A stretch of 64,000 bases of DNA from Roseomonas sp. (GTDB lineage: Bacteria > Pseudomonadota > Alphaproteobacteria > Acetobacterales > Acetobacteraceae), in NCBI GenBank assembly GCA_020249925.1, contig JADCER010000012.1, positions 248,001 through 312,000 of the forward strand, written 5' to 3'. The translations under genes and the position numbers were made by a program. Shown here one piece after another: positions 26,756 through 36,388 of this stretch. The notes beneath the pieces were generated by a model. It was not told the DNA's origin and did no database searches. It saw only the letters and a list, made by a program, of their open reading frames with translations. Every line of letters begins with the position of its first letter. Position 1 is the first letter of the stretch.

Positions 26756-28986
26756 CATTCAAAGCGATTGGACCGCGGGAACCCATTCGGCGGCGCCTTG
26801 CCCGCCCCGGCGCGATTGCCGACCCAGGCGCGCAAATCCGTCTCGGTCCGCGTTCTTTCGCCAAGCACCCAGGAAAGCCCTTCCTTGCGGGTGAATACCT
26901 TTGCATCCGCCAGCCCGCCATCGCGATAGCTTTGCAATTGCACACCGCGCCCGCGCGTCATTTCCGGCACCTGGTCAATCGGGAAAATCAGCAATTTGCG
27001 GTTCTCGCCAATCACCGCAATCGAATCGCCTTCCGCCGGCGCGCAGACCGCCGCTTCCGCCGGCGGGTCCACATTCAGCACCTGCTTGCCGGTGCGCTTT
27101 TCCGCGAGCAAATCCTCGGCCTTCACCAGAAAGCCCTTGCCATCCGATGCCGCGACCAGATAGCGCAGCCCGTCGCGATGCACGAACATCGTGACCACCG
27201 CATCCTCATTGGTCAAATCAAGCATGAGGCGCACCGGCTGCCCATCGCCCCGCCCGCGCGGAATGGTATCGGCCTTGAGTGTGAAGGCCTTGCCATTGGT
27301 AGCAAATAGCACCAGCCGATCCGTGGTCTCGGCATGGAGTGCGATGAACAGGCTATCGCCTTCCTTGAAGCGTAATTCGCCATCCAAGGACACATGCCCC
27401 TTCTGCGCCCTGATCCAGCCTTTCTCAGACAGGATCACGGTAATCGGTTCACGCTCCACAAAGGCCGCTTCATCCACCACCACTTCCGGCAGCGCCGCAC
27501 CCGTCGCCGTGCGCCGTATGCCCAAAGCGCCGCCGCCGAAGCGTGTGCGCATGCTCTCAATTTCTTCCGCAATCGTTTCCCAACGCGCCGCTTCGGATTT
27601 CATCAGCGCTTGCAGCTTTTTCTGTTCCGCGGAGAGCTTCTTATGCTCCTTGCGGATTTCCATTTCCTCAAGGCGCCTGAGCGCGCGAAGCCGCATGTTC
27701 AGGATCGCTTCCGCCTGCGTATCGGTCAGGCCAAAGCGTTCCATCAGGCGCGGCTTTGGTTCATCTTCTTCCCGGATGATACGAATCACCTCATCCAGGT
27801 TGAGATAGGCAATCAGATAGCCATCCAGAATCTCAAGCCGCCGCGCAATCGCACCAAGCCGATGATTGGTGCGCCGCTGCAACACCTCATGCCGATGATC
27901 AAGCCAGGCGCGCAGCACTTCCCTGAGGCTCATCACACGCGGCGTGCGATTGGCATCCAGCACGTTCATATTGAGCGGAAAGCGGCTTTCCAGCGCGGTG
28001 GCACGGAACAGCGTTTCCATCAGCACCGCCGGTTCCACATTGCGCGATTTCGGTTCCAGCACGATCCGCACCTGTTCGGTGCTTTCATCGCGCAAATCGG
28101 CCAGCAGCGGCAGCTTTTTTTCTTCGAGCAATTGCGCGATCTGTTCGATCAGCCGCGCCTTCTGCACCTGATAGGGAATTTCGGTGACAATGATCACCCA
28201 GCTTCCGGCCTTGCCCTTTTCCACTTCCCATTTGGCGCGCACGCGAAACCCGCCGCGGCCGGTTTCATAGGCTTCGCGCATCGCCTCTGCGCTTTCCACC
28301 AGAATGCCACCGGTCGGGAAATCCGGCCCCTTTATGTGGCGCAGCAATTGATCCGTCCCGGCATTCGGGTTGCGCACCAATTCAAGCGCAGCCGCGCAAA
28401 GCTCCCCGGCATTATGCGGCGGGATGGAGGTTGCCATACCCACCGCAATCCCCGCCGCACCATTGGCGAGCAGATGCGGAAAAGCCGCCGGCAGCACGAT
28501 GGGTTCGCGTTCTTCGCCATCGTAAGTCGCGCGGAAATCAACCGCGTCTTCCTCAATCCCTTCCAGCAGCGCCTGCGCCACTTCCGTCAGCCGCGCTTCG
28601 GTGTAGCGCATGGCGGCAGGGTTATCGCCATCAATATTGCCGAAATTGCCCTGGCCTTCGACCAGCGGATAACGCGCTGCGAAATCCTGCGCGAGCCTGA
28701 CCATCGCCTCATAAATCGCGGCATCGCCATGCGGATGGTATTTACCCATCACATCACCCACGATACGCGCGCATTTCTTGAAACCTGCTTCCGGGTCCAG
28801 CCGCAATTGCCGCATCGCCCAAAGCAGGCGGCGATGCACGGGCTTCAACCCATCACGCACATCCGGCAGGGACCGCGCCGTGATGGTGGAAAGCGCATAG
28901 GCCAGGTAGCGTTCTGAGAGCGCATCCGCGAGGCGCGTTTCACGCTCCGCCCCGCTGGGCGCCAGGGTTTTCACATCATCGGGCAT
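26755..28986 (-). CDS. parC: DNA topoisomerase IV subunit A
   Basis: 743-residue type IIA topoisomerase subunit that breaks and rejoins DNA to separate daughter chromosomes. Winged-helix and tower regions are complete, with the catalytic Tyr128 in AMRYTEARL. The quinolone region reads [10 protein letters not shown] (84-93), so Ala89 stands where GyrA Ser83/ParC Ser80 usually is. The C-terminal domain is the short ParC-type beta-propeller (about 500-743) and lacks the GyrA-box, which separates it from GyrA. parE is not in the window. It is the last of the leftward housekeeping genes. Confidence 0.93.
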   Translation of the reverse strand: MPDDVKTLAPSGAERETRLADALSERYLAYALSTITARSLPDVRDGLKPVHRRLLWAMRQLRLDPEAGFKKCARIVGDVMGKYHPHGDAAIYEAMVRLAQDFAARYPLVEGQGNFGNIDGDNPAAMRYTEARLTEVAQALLEGIEEDAVDFRATYDGEEREPIVLPAAFPHLLANGAAGIAVGMATSIPPHNAGELCAAALELVRNPNAGTDQLLRHIKGPDFPTGGILVESAEAMREAYETGRGGFRVRAKWEVEKGKAGSWVIIVTEIPYQVQKARLIEQIAQLLEEKKLPLLADLRDESTEQVRIVLEPKSRNVEPAVLMETLFRATALESRFPLNMNVLDANRTPRVMSLREVLRAWLDHRHEVLQRRTNHRLGAIARRLEILDGYLIAYLNLDEVIRIIREEDEPKPRLMERFGLTDTQAEAILNMRLRALRRLEEMEIRKEHKKLSAEQKKLQALMKSEAARWETIAEEIESMRTRFGGGALGIRRTATGAALPEVVVDEAAFVEREPITVILSEKGWIRAQKGHVSLDGELRFKEGDSLFIALHAETTDRLVLFATNGKAFTLKADTIPRGRGDGQPVRLMLDLTNEDAVVTMFVHRDGLRYLVAASDGKGFLVKAEDLLAEKRTGKQVLNVDPPAEAAVCAPAEGDSIAVIGENRKLLIFPIDQVPEMTRGRGVQLQSYRDGGLADAKVFTRKEGLSWVLGERTRTETDLRAWVGNRAGAGKAPPNGFPRSNRFE

Positions 28987-29088
28987 GGGCGAATCGCATC
29001 CTCAATTGACTACCGGTCTAAACCTGCGGCCCGCGCGCTGCAAAGCCTTCAAGACTTCGTAAAGCATTCTTGCGGTAACCTTTCCCCC

Positions 29089-29460
29089 ATGATGAATTTG
29101 GCCATCGCCCCCACACGGCAGAATTATGTGCCCGAGCCCATGCCCGCCGTCTGGATCACCTGGGCTGAGGGCATTGCCGGCCCCGCGACACTCGCCCCAA
29201 AGGGGGAGTTTCGTTGCTTCCTGGTCTTCACGCTCGCCCATGGCGCAGATGCCGCCGCGCAAAGGGCGGCCATGACGCTGCGCAATCTCGGCTGGAACCA
29301 TGTGGCGACATTGAATGGCTTGCGCCTCAATCCCGAAAGGCTGCATTCCCTGCCGGAGGAGTTTCACGAAATCTGTGAAGCCGCCATGTGCGGGCAGACG
29401 GGCGTCATGCATTACCGCGTCAATCGGCGATCAATCCCGCAATTCGCTCCAGCAATCTGA
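29089..29460 (+). CDS. Conserved hypothetical small protein
   Basis: A 123-residue protein that I do not recognise. Codon use is strongly G/C at third positions like its neighbours, and the opposite-strand frame looks less natural, so I take this as a real gene. It contains a Trp-rich patch (VWITWAEG near 21-28), GEFRCFLVF and a Cys in AAMCGQTG near 100; no signal peptide or membrane helix. It lies between divergent parC and convergent recO, overlapping the recO 3' end by about 40 bases. No good ribosome site precedes ATG 29089 or the next ATG 29092. Confidence 0.55.
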   Translation: MMNLAIAPTRQNYVPEPMPAVWITWAEGIAGPATLAPKGEFRCFLVFTLAHGADAAAQRAAMTLRNLGWNHVATLNGLRLNPERLHSLPEEFHEICEAAMCGQTGVMHYRVNRRSIPQFAPAI

Positions 29461-30160
29461 AGCGTGCCTCGGGTAAGGGGCGGTGACGCGCGCCAAAGGC
29501 ATCGCGTTCCAGAAAATACCCGGTCAGTTTCAGCCCCGCTGCCCAGGACGCAGCTTCCCCCAGGCTTTCCGCATCGCGCAGAAAGGCGGGCAGGGGCAGC
29601 AGCTTGTCCAGATAGGGCGCAGCCGCCCCGGCACTCACCGCGCGGCCTGTGCGCGGCGAGACATGGGTCAGCCCCTCATGCACCCCGGTCACCGCACAAG
29701 CGCCGAGATCCAGCCCATAGCCAAGCTCGGCCAGGATCAGCGCTTCAAAGCGCACATAATCCGCGACCACGCCCTCAGCGCCGCCGGCCAAATGGCCAAT
29801 CAGGGAAACGAGGCCAGCAAAGGCGCGCGGATGGGCTTCGCGTTCCGGCAGGGCATCGGCGGCGATGGCGCAGGCGGAAGACAGCAGCGCCAAGGCCAAG
29901 GGTTCATCCATGGCAAGTGCCGCCGCCGGATGGACCAATTCGCCACTCAGGCTGCCCAATTGATCGGAAAGCCTGGCGACCCAACGCGCCTCAATCAGAT
30001 TGCCCGGCAGCCATAGCCCTGCCTGGGCGCGTGAACCGCCGCCCTTCACCAGCCCCGCATGCCGGCCATGCGCCTCGGTCAGCACCGTCACCACCGCGCC
30101 GCCTTCACCATGCGGGCGGAGATCAAGCACCACCGCCGGCGCCTGCCATTCAATGCTCAT
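29420..30160 (-). CDS. recO: DNA repair protein RecO
   Basis: 246-residue recombination mediator that loads RecA onto SSB-coated DNA with RecR. N-terminal OB fold: EWQAPAVVLDLRPHGEGGAVVTVLTEAHGRHAGLVKG in outline over residues 3-40. The C-terminal helical domain includes FLRDAESLGEAASWAAGLKLTGYFLERDAFG with the conserved aromatic/His pattern. Length is standard. It is 12 bases downstream of era, in the usual rnc-era-recO order. Confidence 0.92.
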   Translation of the reverse strand: MSIEWQAPAVVLDLRPHGEGGAVVTVLTEAHGRHAGLVKGGGSRAQAGLWLPGNLIEARWVARLSDQLGSLSGELVHPAAALAMDEPLALALLSSACAIAADALPEREAHPRAFAGLVSLIGHLAGGAEGVVADYVRFEALILAELGYGLDLGACAVTGVHEGLTHVSPRTGRAVSAGAAAPYLDKLLPLPAFLRDAESLGEAASWAAGLKLTGYFLERDAFGARHRPLPEARFRLLERIAGLIAD

Positions 30161-30172
30161 GGCAGGCGGGGC

Positions 30173-31066
30173 TTAACCGGCATCCTCAAGCCCAATGGCG
30201 CGGATGCGTGCGGCGGTTTCGTCCCAATCGGGCTTTTCCTTCACATTCAGAAAAAGATGCACCGGGCGTTCCAGAAGCTTCGTCAGTTCCAGCCGCGCGA
30301 GGCGCCCAATCTCCCGAATGCGGCTCCCTTTATCGCCAATCAGGATCGCCTTTTGTGAGGCGCGCGCGATATAGATGGTGCAATCAATACGCACCGATCC
30401 ATCGGGCTTTTCCGTCCAGGTTTCGGTTTCGACCGAGGCATGATGCGGCACTTCCTGATGCGTCTGGCGCAGAATCTGTTCGCGCACAATCTCGGCGGCC
30501 AACATGCGGTTCGGCAAATCGGTCAGATCATCTTCCGGGAAAAGATAAGGCCCGGGCGGCACCGCCTCCGCCAGCCGATCCAGCAGCCGATCAAGCCCTT
30601 CGCCCTTTTCGGCGGAGATCATGAAGGTCTCGGCAAAGGGCAGCAGCTTATGCAATTCTGCGGTCAAGGGCAGCAATTGTTCGCGCGGGATCAGATCGGT
30701 CTTGTTCAGCACCAGCCAAATCGGCCGGCGTGTCTTGCCGAGTTTTTCGATAATGCCGCGCAAGGGTTCAGTCAGCCCGGCGCGTGCATCCACAATCAGC
30801 AGTGAGATATCAGCATCCTGCGCGCCACCCCAGGCGGCGGCGACCATGGCGCGGTCGAGCCGCCGGCGCGGCGTGAAAATGCCGGGTGTGTCCACCAGCA
30901 CCAATTGGCTTTCGCCGCGCATCACCACGGCGCGCACGCGGAAGCGCGTTGTTTGCGGCTTGGGTGAGACAATCGTCACCTTGCTGCCGGCAAGCCTATT
31001 CACCAGCGTGGATTTGCCGGCATTGGGCGCGCCCAGAATGGCGATCAACCCGCAACGCGTCGTCAT
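30173..31066 (-). CDS. era: GTPase Era
   Basis: 297-residue GTPase that binds 16S rRNA and aids 30S assembly. N-terminal GTPase domain with P-loop GAPNAGKST (12-20), switch region TTRFRVRAV, DTPGIF (about 58-63) and NKTD (about 124-127). A C-terminal KH RNA-binding domain (about 200-285) contains GSVRIDCTIYIARASQKAILIGDKG with the GDKG turn. Its start overlaps the rnc stop by 4 bases. Confidence 0.95.
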   Translation of the reverse strand: MTTRCGLIAILGAPNAGKSTLVNRLAGSKVTIVSPKPQTTRFRVRAVVMRGESQLVLVDTPGIFTPRRRLDRAMVAAAWGGAQDADISLLIVDARAGLTEPLRGIIEKLGKTRRPIWLVLNKTDLIPREQLLPLTAELHKLLPFAETFMISAEKGEGLDRLLDRLAEAVPPGPYLFPEDDLTDLPNRMLAAEIVREQILRQTHQEVPHHASVETETWTEKPDGSVRIDCTIYIARASQKAILIGDKGSRIREIGRLARLELTKLLERPVHLFLNVKEKPDWDETAARIRAIGLEDAG

Positions 31067-31734
31067 GCTTCCAAACCCTTCAACCAGGCTTCCGCCGCTG
31101 CCTGTTCGGCGGCGCGTTTGCTGTCACCTTCACCCTGCGCTTCCCGCCCCGCCGCCAGAACGCTGATGACAAAGCGCGGCGCATGGGCGGGGCCGCTCGC
31201 TTGGACCAGCCCATAGGCCGGCAGCCCAAGGCCGCGCCCCAAAGTCCATTCCTGCAAACGGTTCTTGGCCGAGGTTGGCGGGCGCAAATCCGCCTCCATC
31301 AACCCGGCAAAGCAGCGCCGCACCAAGGCGCGCGCGGGCGCAATGCCACCATCCAGATAAATTGCACCCAGCACCGCTTCAAAAGCATCGGAAAGCAGAT
31401 TGCGCGGCCCCATCAGCCCTGTCGCGCGATAGCGCGCAGGCATGCGCAAATCCGCACCCAGCCCTAATTCCTCGGCAACCTTGCAAAGCGTATCGGCGGA
31501 AACCAGCATGGAAAGCCGCTTCGCCAAATCGCCCTCACGCTCGGCAGGAAAGCGTTCCGCCAGCCATTCGGCGATGCAAAGCCCAAGCACGCGGTCGCCC
31601 ACGAATTCCAAACGCTCATTGGAAAGTAACCCCTCACCGCGGCTTTCCGCATCGGTGCTATGGGTCAATGCGCGGATCAGCAATTCCGGGCGAGCAAAAT
31701 GATGCCCCAACCGTGCTTCCAGATCAGCACTCAT
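31063..31734 (-). CDS. rnc: Ribonuclease III
   Basis: 223-residue double-strand RNA endonuclease for rRNA and mRNA processing. The signature NERLEFVGDRVLGL (39-52) holds the catalytic Glu43 and Asp47; the second acidic pair is in SDAFEAVLGAIYLDGG near 110-125. A double-strand RNA binding domain follows (about 150-222; GEGDSKRAAEQAAAEAWL). ATG 31734 gives a standard N-terminus; the longer frame upstream overlaps lepB and is rejected. Confidence 0.95.
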   Translation of the reverse strand: MSADLEARLGHHFARPELLIRALTHSTDAESRGEGLLSNERLEFVGDRVLGLCIAEWLAERFPAEREGDLAKRLSMLVSADTLCKVAEELGLGADLRMPARYRATGLMGPRNLLSDAFEAVLGAIYLDGGIAPARALVRRCFAGLMEADLRPPTSAKNRLQEWTLGRGLGLPAYGLVQASGPAHAPRFVISVLAAGREAQGEGDSKRAAEQAAAEAWLKGLEA

Positions 31735-31750
31735 GCTTTGTCTAGACGCA

Positions 31751-32503
31751 TCACTTGACGGTGCTGAATAGCCGAGACCACCGGATGGCAAAGGGCCAAT
31801 TCCACACCTGCCACCATGCGGCGGAACCATCCACGGAAAAGAAAATGATCTCCGCGCGGCCAACCAGGTTTTCAATCGGGATGAAGCCCACCGCATTCAT
31901 CGCGCGGCTATCCAGGCTATTGTCGCGATTATCGCCCATGGCGAATACATGCCCCGGCGGCACACGAAATTCCGGCGTATTGTCGAGCGGCGCATCATCG
32001 GATGCTTCCAGAATGTCATGCGCCACACCCGGCGCGCCATCAATCGCGGGCAGGAATTCGCGGAAGCGCCGCACCGTGATGCGCGGCCCATCGCCTTCCA
32101 CCGTATAGGGGCCAAGCAATTCGCGCCGCACCGGTGCACCATTCAAATGCAAGACACCACCGCGCATCTGCACGCGATCCCCAGGCAGGCCAATAATGCG
32201 CTTGATGTAATCCGTGCTGCCATCACGCGGCAGCTTGAACACCGCAACATCGCCGCGCTTCGGCATGGACCCGAAAATCCGCCCCTCAAAAAGCGGCGGG
32301 CTGAAGGGCATGGAATGGCGCGAATAGCCATAGGAGTATTTGGAGACGAAAAGATAATCCCCGACCTGCAAGGAAGGGATCATGGACCCTGAAGGAATAT
32401 TGAAGGGCTCAAACGCGACGGTGCGAATGCCAATCGCAATCGCGGCGGCATAGACAATGGTTTTGACGCTTTCCAGCCAGCCGCCGGATTTTTTCGATGC
32501 CAT
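31751..32503 (-). CDS. lepB: Signal peptidase I
   Basis: 250-residue inner-membrane protease that removes Sec and Tat signal peptides. One N-terminal membrane helix (about 13-30), then the catalytic Ser40 in IPSGSM and general base Lys101 in DYIKRIIGLPGD, and the later box GHVFAMGDNRDNSLDSR. Shorter than E. coli LepB because the second anchor is missing, which is common in alphaproteobacteria. ATG 32503 follows TTGGAAGTGAC. It precedes rnc by 16 bases. Confidence 0.94.
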   Translation of the reverse strand: MASKKSGGWLESVKTIVYAAAIAIGIRTVAFEPFNIPSGSMIPSLQVGDYLFVSKYSYGYSRHSMPFSPPLFEGRIFGSMPKRGDVAVFKLPRDGSTDYIKRIIGLPGDRVQMRGGVLHLNGAPVRRELLGPYTVEGDGPRITVRRFREFLPAIDGAPGVAHDILEASDDAPLDNTPEFRVPPGHVFAMGDNRDNSLDSRAMNAVGFIPIENLVGRAEIIFFSVDGSAAWWQVWNWPFAIRWSRLFSTVK

Positions 32504-32593
32504 GTCACTTCCAAGAATATCGCCGAAATGGCGCAACAAAACCCTGGCGAGGATGCCGGGGCAGGGCAGGGCATAGCGGCGCGGCGCGCCCTG

Positions 32594-33001
32594 TCAAGGA
32601 AGCGGCACGGCGGTAATCACCACCATTGCCTGGGCATAGGGAAATTCATCGGTCATGGTGAGCGCAATCACCGCGCCATGCCCGGCTGGCGTAATGGCCT
32701 TCAGCCGTTCTGCCGCCCCCCCGGTCAGGCGCAAAGTCGGCTGGCCGGATGGCAAATTCACCACCCCCAGATCGCGCCAAAACACGCCGGCCCGAAACCC
32801 GGTCCCAAGTGCCTTGGAAGCCGCTTCCTTCGCGGCGAAGCGCTTGGCATAGGTGGCGGCGCGGATGCGTTCGGTGCGCTTTTCCGCCTTGGCGCGCTCA
32901 GCGGTCGTGAAGATGCGTTCCAGAAAGCGGTCGCCATGGCGTTCAATGGTGCGCTCAATGCGCCGGATATCCAGGATATCCGACCCGATACCGATGATCA
33001 T
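32594..33001 (-). CDS. acpS: Holo-[acyl-carrier-protein] synthase
   Basis: 135-residue enzyme that attaches 4'-phosphopantetheine from CoA to the acyl carrier protein. Mg-binding Asp8 in GIGSDILDI and Glu59 in [13 protein letters not shown] are both present, and the C-terminal strand [12 protein letters not shown] is typical. It lies 8 bases downstream of relA/spoT. In many alphaproteobacteria pdxJ stands between these two; here it does not. Confidence 0.94.
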   Translation of the reverse strand: MIIGIGSDILDIRRIERTIERHGDRFLERIFTTAERAKAEKRTERIRAATYAKRFAAKEAASKALGTGFRAGVFWRDLGVVNLPSGQPTLRLTGGAAERLKAITPAGHGAVIALTMTDEFPYAQAMVVITAVPLP

Positions 33002-33009
33002 GCGCTGCC

Positions 33010-35295
33010 CTATCCCTTGCCGCGTTCCACCTGAGTGATGCCGGGGCAGGCGCGCAGCGCCGCCAGCACTGCGGTCAGGTGGGAAATATCGCGCACTTCC
33101 ACATCCACCAGCACTTCGCACCAATCCTCGGCACGGTTGGTGATGCGGAGACTATTCACAACCCCTTCCTGCCGCGCGATGGCCGTGGTGACGCCCGCCA
33201 GCGCATCCGGGCGGTTTTCCGCGACCAGCTCCACCCGCGCGACATGGGTGCCCTTGGTCGCGCCATCATAATCCCAATCCACATCAATGAAGCGCTCAGG
33301 TGTCGCGGCAAAAGCCTGCAAGCCATGGCAATCCTGCCGATGGATCGTGACGCCACGCCCGGTGGTAACAATGCCCAAAATCCGATCCCCAGGCAGGGGG
33401 TGGCAGCAGCCGGCGAAGCTGACGGCCATGCCGGTGACCAGGCCGCGCAGCCCAAGTGCCGCGTCCCGCTTGGCCGATGATTGCCGTTCCGCCTTGCCCG
33501 GCATGAGGGTTGGCCCGGCGCCCAGTCGCCCCCTCGGCCTCGCGAGTGGCAGCGGGTCCGCCCCACGGGGCGCGGCGCGCAATTCCGGCACGGCGGCATG
33601 CAGCACATCGCGCGGCGAGAGGTTGCCGCTCGCGACCGCGATGCACATCGCCTCAAAATCCGCCTGCTTGAGCGGCTTCACCGCGGGTTCGGCAAGCTTT
33701 TCCGAAAAATCGAGGCCAGCGGCGCGAAACGCCTTGGCAATGGCGCTGCGGCCTTCTTCGCGCTGTTCCGAACGCTGCCGCGCGTGATTGACACGGCGAA
33801 TACGCGAACGCGCCTTGCCGGTAACAACAAAACGCTCCCACCCCGGATTGGGCGTACCGCCGCGCGCGGTGATGATTTCCACCTGATCGCCATTTTCCAG
33901 CACATGACGGAGTGGCACGATCTTGCCATTCACCTTGGCGCCAACAGTGGTATCGCCGACCTGGCTATGCACCTCATAGGCGAAGTCAACCGGCGTGGCA
34001 CCACGCGGCAATTCGATCAGATCACCCTTGGGCGTGAAGCAGAAAACGCGATCGCGATGCAGTTCAAGCTTGGTGTGTTCCAGAAATTCCTGAGGCTCCG
34101 CGGCGTTTTCCAGAATTTCCAAAAGGTCGCGCACCCAAGGATAGCGCTTCTGATCACGCGAAGAACCGGGGCCTTGCTTGTAGCTCCAATGCGCGGCGAC
34201 GCCATTTTCCGCGATATCATGCATTTCCCTGGTGCGGATTTGCACTTCAATCTTGGCATTGCGCCGTTCCGGCACCGTCACGCCAGTATGCAGGCTTTGA
34301 TAACCATTGGTCTTCGGCGTTGAAATCCAATCCTTGAAGCGCCCCGGCACCACACGATAGGCGGAATGAATGGCGCCAAGGGCAGCGTAGCAATCACCCT
34401 TTTCCGGCACGATGATGCGAAAGGCCATGATGTCGGATAATTGCTCAAAAGCGACATTCTTCTTCTGCATCTTGAGCCAGATGGAATAGGGCGATTTCTC
34501 CCGCCCCTGAATATCCACCACCGTGACACCGGCATCGGCGAGCACGCGGCGCAAATCCGCTTCGATCTCCGCGATCAAATCGGCACCCTGACCGCGCAGA
34601 TAGGTCAGCCGCGCGGCAATGGTCTGCCAGGCTTCCGCATTCATTTCGCGGAAGGAAAGGGTTTCCAACTCTGTCTTCAGCGCATCCATGCCGATGCGTT
34701 CCGCCAGCGGCGCATAGATTTCCAAGGTCTCGCGCGCCTGCTTGCGGCGGCGTTCCGCCTGCGGCATGCCGGAAATGGTGCGCATATTATGTAGCCGATC
34801 CGCGAGCTTGATGAGCAGCACGCGGATATCCTCGCTCATGGCCAGCACAAGTTTGCGAAAATTCTCAGCCTGTTTGGTGCGTTCGGATTGCAGCTCAAGC
34901 CGCGTCAGCTTGGTGACGCCATCCACCAGCCGTGCCACTTCCTTGCCGAAGCGGCTTTCAATATCAGCAAGCTTGAGCGGCGTATCCTCAACCGTATCAT
35001 GCAACAGCGCGGTGATGATGGAACCGGGATCAAGCCGATAGCCGGCCAGGATTTCCGCCACCGCCAAGGGATGCACGATATAGGGCTGCCCATCATCGCG
35101 CTTTTGCGGCGCATGGGCGTCGGCGGCCAGATCATAGGCGGCTGTAATCAGCGCAGCATCGGCGCGCGGATCATAGGCAACAACATGGGAAGCAAGTTCA
35201 ACGCCGGGCGAAAGGGCGCGCCCCGCGGCCAGACCTTCAGGCGCGCGGGGAAATTCCGGGGGGAAGCAGAAGGTAAAGCTTCGCCCCATCGGCAT
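33010..35295 (-). CDS. Bifunctional (p)ppGpp synthetase/hydrolase, RelA/SpoT family
   Basis: 761-residue Rsh protein controlling the stringent response. The hydrolase HD domain is intact (His75 in [12 protein letters not shown], His99-Asp100 in HDTVEDT), and the synthetase domain has [19 protein letters not shown] near 305-325. TGS domain about 400-460 ([27 protein letters not shown]), then a zinc-finger/helical region with CCHPLPGD near 645 and a C-terminal ACT domain (690-761). Because both catalytic sites look complete it should make and degrade (p)ppGpp. It starts two bases after the rpoZ stop, the classic rpoZ-spoT pairing. Confidence 0.93.
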   Translation of the reverse strand: MPMGRSFTFCFPPEFPRAPEGLAAGRALSPGVELASHVVAYDPRADAALITAAYDLAADAHAPQKRDDGQPYIVHPLAVAEILAGYRLDPGSIITALLHDTVEDTPLKLADIESRFGKEVARLVDGVTKLTRLELQSERTKQAENFRKLVLAMSEDIRVLLIKLADRLHNMRTISGMPQAERRRKQARETLEIYAPLAERIGMDALKTELETLSFREMNAEAWQTIAARLTYLRGQGADLIAEIEADLRRVLADAGVTVVDIQGREKSPYSIWLKMQKKNVAFEQLSDIMAFRIIVPEKGDCYAALGAIHSAYRVVPGRFKDWISTPKTNGYQSLHTGVTVPERRNAKIEVQIRTREMHDIAENGVAAHWSYKQGPGSSRDQKRYPWVRDLLEILENAAEPQEFLEHTKLELHRDRVFCFTPKGDLIELPRGATPVDFAYEVHSQVGDTTVGAKVNGKIVPLRHVLENGDQVEIITARGGTPNPGWERFVVTGKARSRIRRVNHARQRSEQREEGRSAIAKAFRAAGLDFSEKLAEPAVKPLKQADFEAMCIAVASGNLSPRDVLHAAVPELRAAPRGADPLPLARPRGRLGAGPTLMPGKAERQSSAKRDAALGLRGLVTGMAVSFAGCCHPLPGDRILGIVTTGRGVTIHRQDCHGLQAFAATPERFIDVDWDYDGATKGTHVARVELVAENRPDALAGVTTAIARQEGVVNSLRITNRAEDWCEVLVDVEVRDISHLTAVLAALRACPGITQVERGKG

Positions 35296-35297
35296 TC

Positions 35298-35690
35298 CTA
35301 TCGTTTGCCGCCAAGCTCAGCGGCGATGGCGGCTTCCAGATCATCGGGCGCCATGTCTTCGGCGCCGGCCTCAGGCAGGGCTTCTTCCTGCACATCCATG
35401 ATGCCGAAGATGTTCTCATCGGTCGCGATCAGGTCGATCACCTCTTCCTCGGCGGGCTCCGGTTCCGGAGCGCGCTGCAAGGATTTGATCAAATCAGCTT
35501 CCAGCGCGGGAAGATCGGCCTTTTCCTCGGCGATTTCGCGCAGCGCCACGACCGGGTTCTTGTCATTGTCGCGATCCACCGCGATCTGCTCACCCCGGCT
35601 GATATTGCGCGCACGCTGCGCCGCCATCAGCACGAGTTCAAAGCGATTCGGGATCTTTTCGATGCAGTCTTCAACGGTAACGCGCGCCAT
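35298..35690 (-). CDS. rpoZ: RNA polymerase omega subunit
   Basis: 130-residue omega subunit. The conserved [28 protein letters not shown] opening (positions 1-28, in outline) and [22 protein letters not shown] mark the folded part that clamps the beta' subunit. The C-terminal half (about 70-130) is acidic and low in complexity, as in other alphaproteobacteria. Omega also forms the (p)ppGpp site 1 of the polymerase, and the gene is directly followed by relA/spoT. ATG 35690 is preceded by GGAGCTCTC. Confidence 0.93.
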   Translation of the reverse strand: MARVTVEDCIEKIPNRFELVLMAAQRARNISRGEQIAVDRDNDKNPVVALREIAEEKADLPALEADLIKSLQRAPEPEPAEEEVIDLIATDENIFGIMDVQEEALPEAGAEDMAPDDLEAAIAAELGGKR

Positions 35691-35757
35691 GAGAGCTCCA
35701 AAGACAAAAGGGGCGCGCGGCGGGGGCCGGGCGCCCGGCTGGACCGGTTCTTTGATC

Positions 35758-35786
35758 AAGGTAGTCGCCCCGGCGCTGCTTTGCAA
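35758..35786 (-). promoter_or_regulatory. Candidate rpoZ promoter
   Basis: On the minus strand TTGCAA (35786-35781) and TACCTT (35763-35758) are separated by exactly 17 bases, a fair vegetative promoter. The predicted leader of about 60 bases contains a GCCGGGCGCCCGGC palindrome. Confidence 0.45.
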
Positions 35787-35807
35787 GGATTTCAAGCGCC
35801 TTGGGCC

Positions 35808-36314
35808 TCACGCGGCGGGGAGCGGCCTGACATCCTGCTTCGGCAGCGCCGCGATCAGCGCCGCGATGGGCTGCTTGAGGCGCGGATGCACCCAATCCGG
35901 TGCTACCTCGGCCAGGGGATAGAGCACAAAACCGCGCAAATGGGCGCGCGGATGGGGCAGCACCGGGTCTGGCGCATCGCGCACCAGCCCATCCAGGTCA
36001 ATGATGTCTAGATCCAGGACGCGCGGCGCATTGGGATAGGGGCGGGTGCGCCCGGCGGCATTTTCAATCGCTTGCAGCGCGGCGAGCAGCTTGGCCGGCT
36101 CCGCCGAACCCTCCAGCAACGCGACGCCATTGATATAGCGCGGGGAGGCCGGATCGGGCGGGATCGGTGCGCTTTCCCACCAGCGTGACGCCACCACCAG
36201 CCGCAGCCCCGGCAGGGCAGCCAAAGCCGCCAGCGCGGCCTTGCAGCTTTCCAGCGGCGGCGCGCCATCGCCGGCCGGCAGATTGGCGCCGATGGCGATC
36301 AGCATGCCGGGCAT
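35808..36314 (-). CDS. folK: 2-amino-4-hydroxy-6-hydroxymethyldihydropteridine pyrophosphokinase
   Basis: 168-residue HPPK that passes pyrophosphate from ATP to the pterin alcohol in folate synthesis. The opening AIGANLP, then SRWWESAPIPPDPASPRYINGVALLEG, and the signature RTRPYPNAPRVLDLDIIDLDG with the metal-binding Asp pair, then LPHPRAHLRGFVLYPLAEVAP, are all typical. Start may be ATG 36314 or ATG 36305 (3 codons later); neither has a clear ribosome site. Divergent from the NYN gene. Confidence 0.93.
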   Translation of the reverse strand: MPGMLIAIGANLPAGDGAPPLESCKAALAALAALPGLRLVVASRWWESAPIPPDPASPRYINGVALLEGSAEPAKLLAALQAIENAAGRTRPYPNAPRVLDLDIIDLDGLVRDAPDPVLPHPRAHLRGFVLYPLAEVAPDWVHPRLKQPIAALIAALPKQDVRPLPAA

Positions 36315-36352
36315 GACAGCATTGGCAATTTGATGTAAACGCCCTTGTCGTA

Positions 36353-36371
36353 TTTGAACGCTCGTTTCAAA
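36353..36371. promoter_or_regulatory. Inverted repeat, possible operator, before the NYN gene
   Basis: TTTGAACG (36353-36360) and CGTTTCAAA (36363-36371) form an imperfect palindrome with a two-base centre and one extra T in the right half. It lies 17 bases before ATG 36389 and in the divergent gap to folK. Half-sites of the GAACG/CGTTC type are common among TetR-family operators; no regulator is encoded beside it. Confidence 0.3.
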
Positions 36372-36388
36372 CCTTTGGGGATCATTTG

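Noticed and set aside
27394-28917. Open frame of 507 codons on the plus strand
   Set aside because: It is the antisense shadow of parC; His/Arg/Gln-rich composition and no family resemblance.
29002-29412. Open frame of 136 codons on the minus strand opposite the hypothetical gene
   Set aside because: Less regular codon use than the plus-strand frame; kept as the weaker alternative.
35715-35745. GCCGGGCGCCCGGC palindrome in the rpoZ leader as a terminator
   Set aside because: No T-run, and position between candidate promoter and start suggests only a leader structure; such palindromes are frequent in GC-rich DNA.
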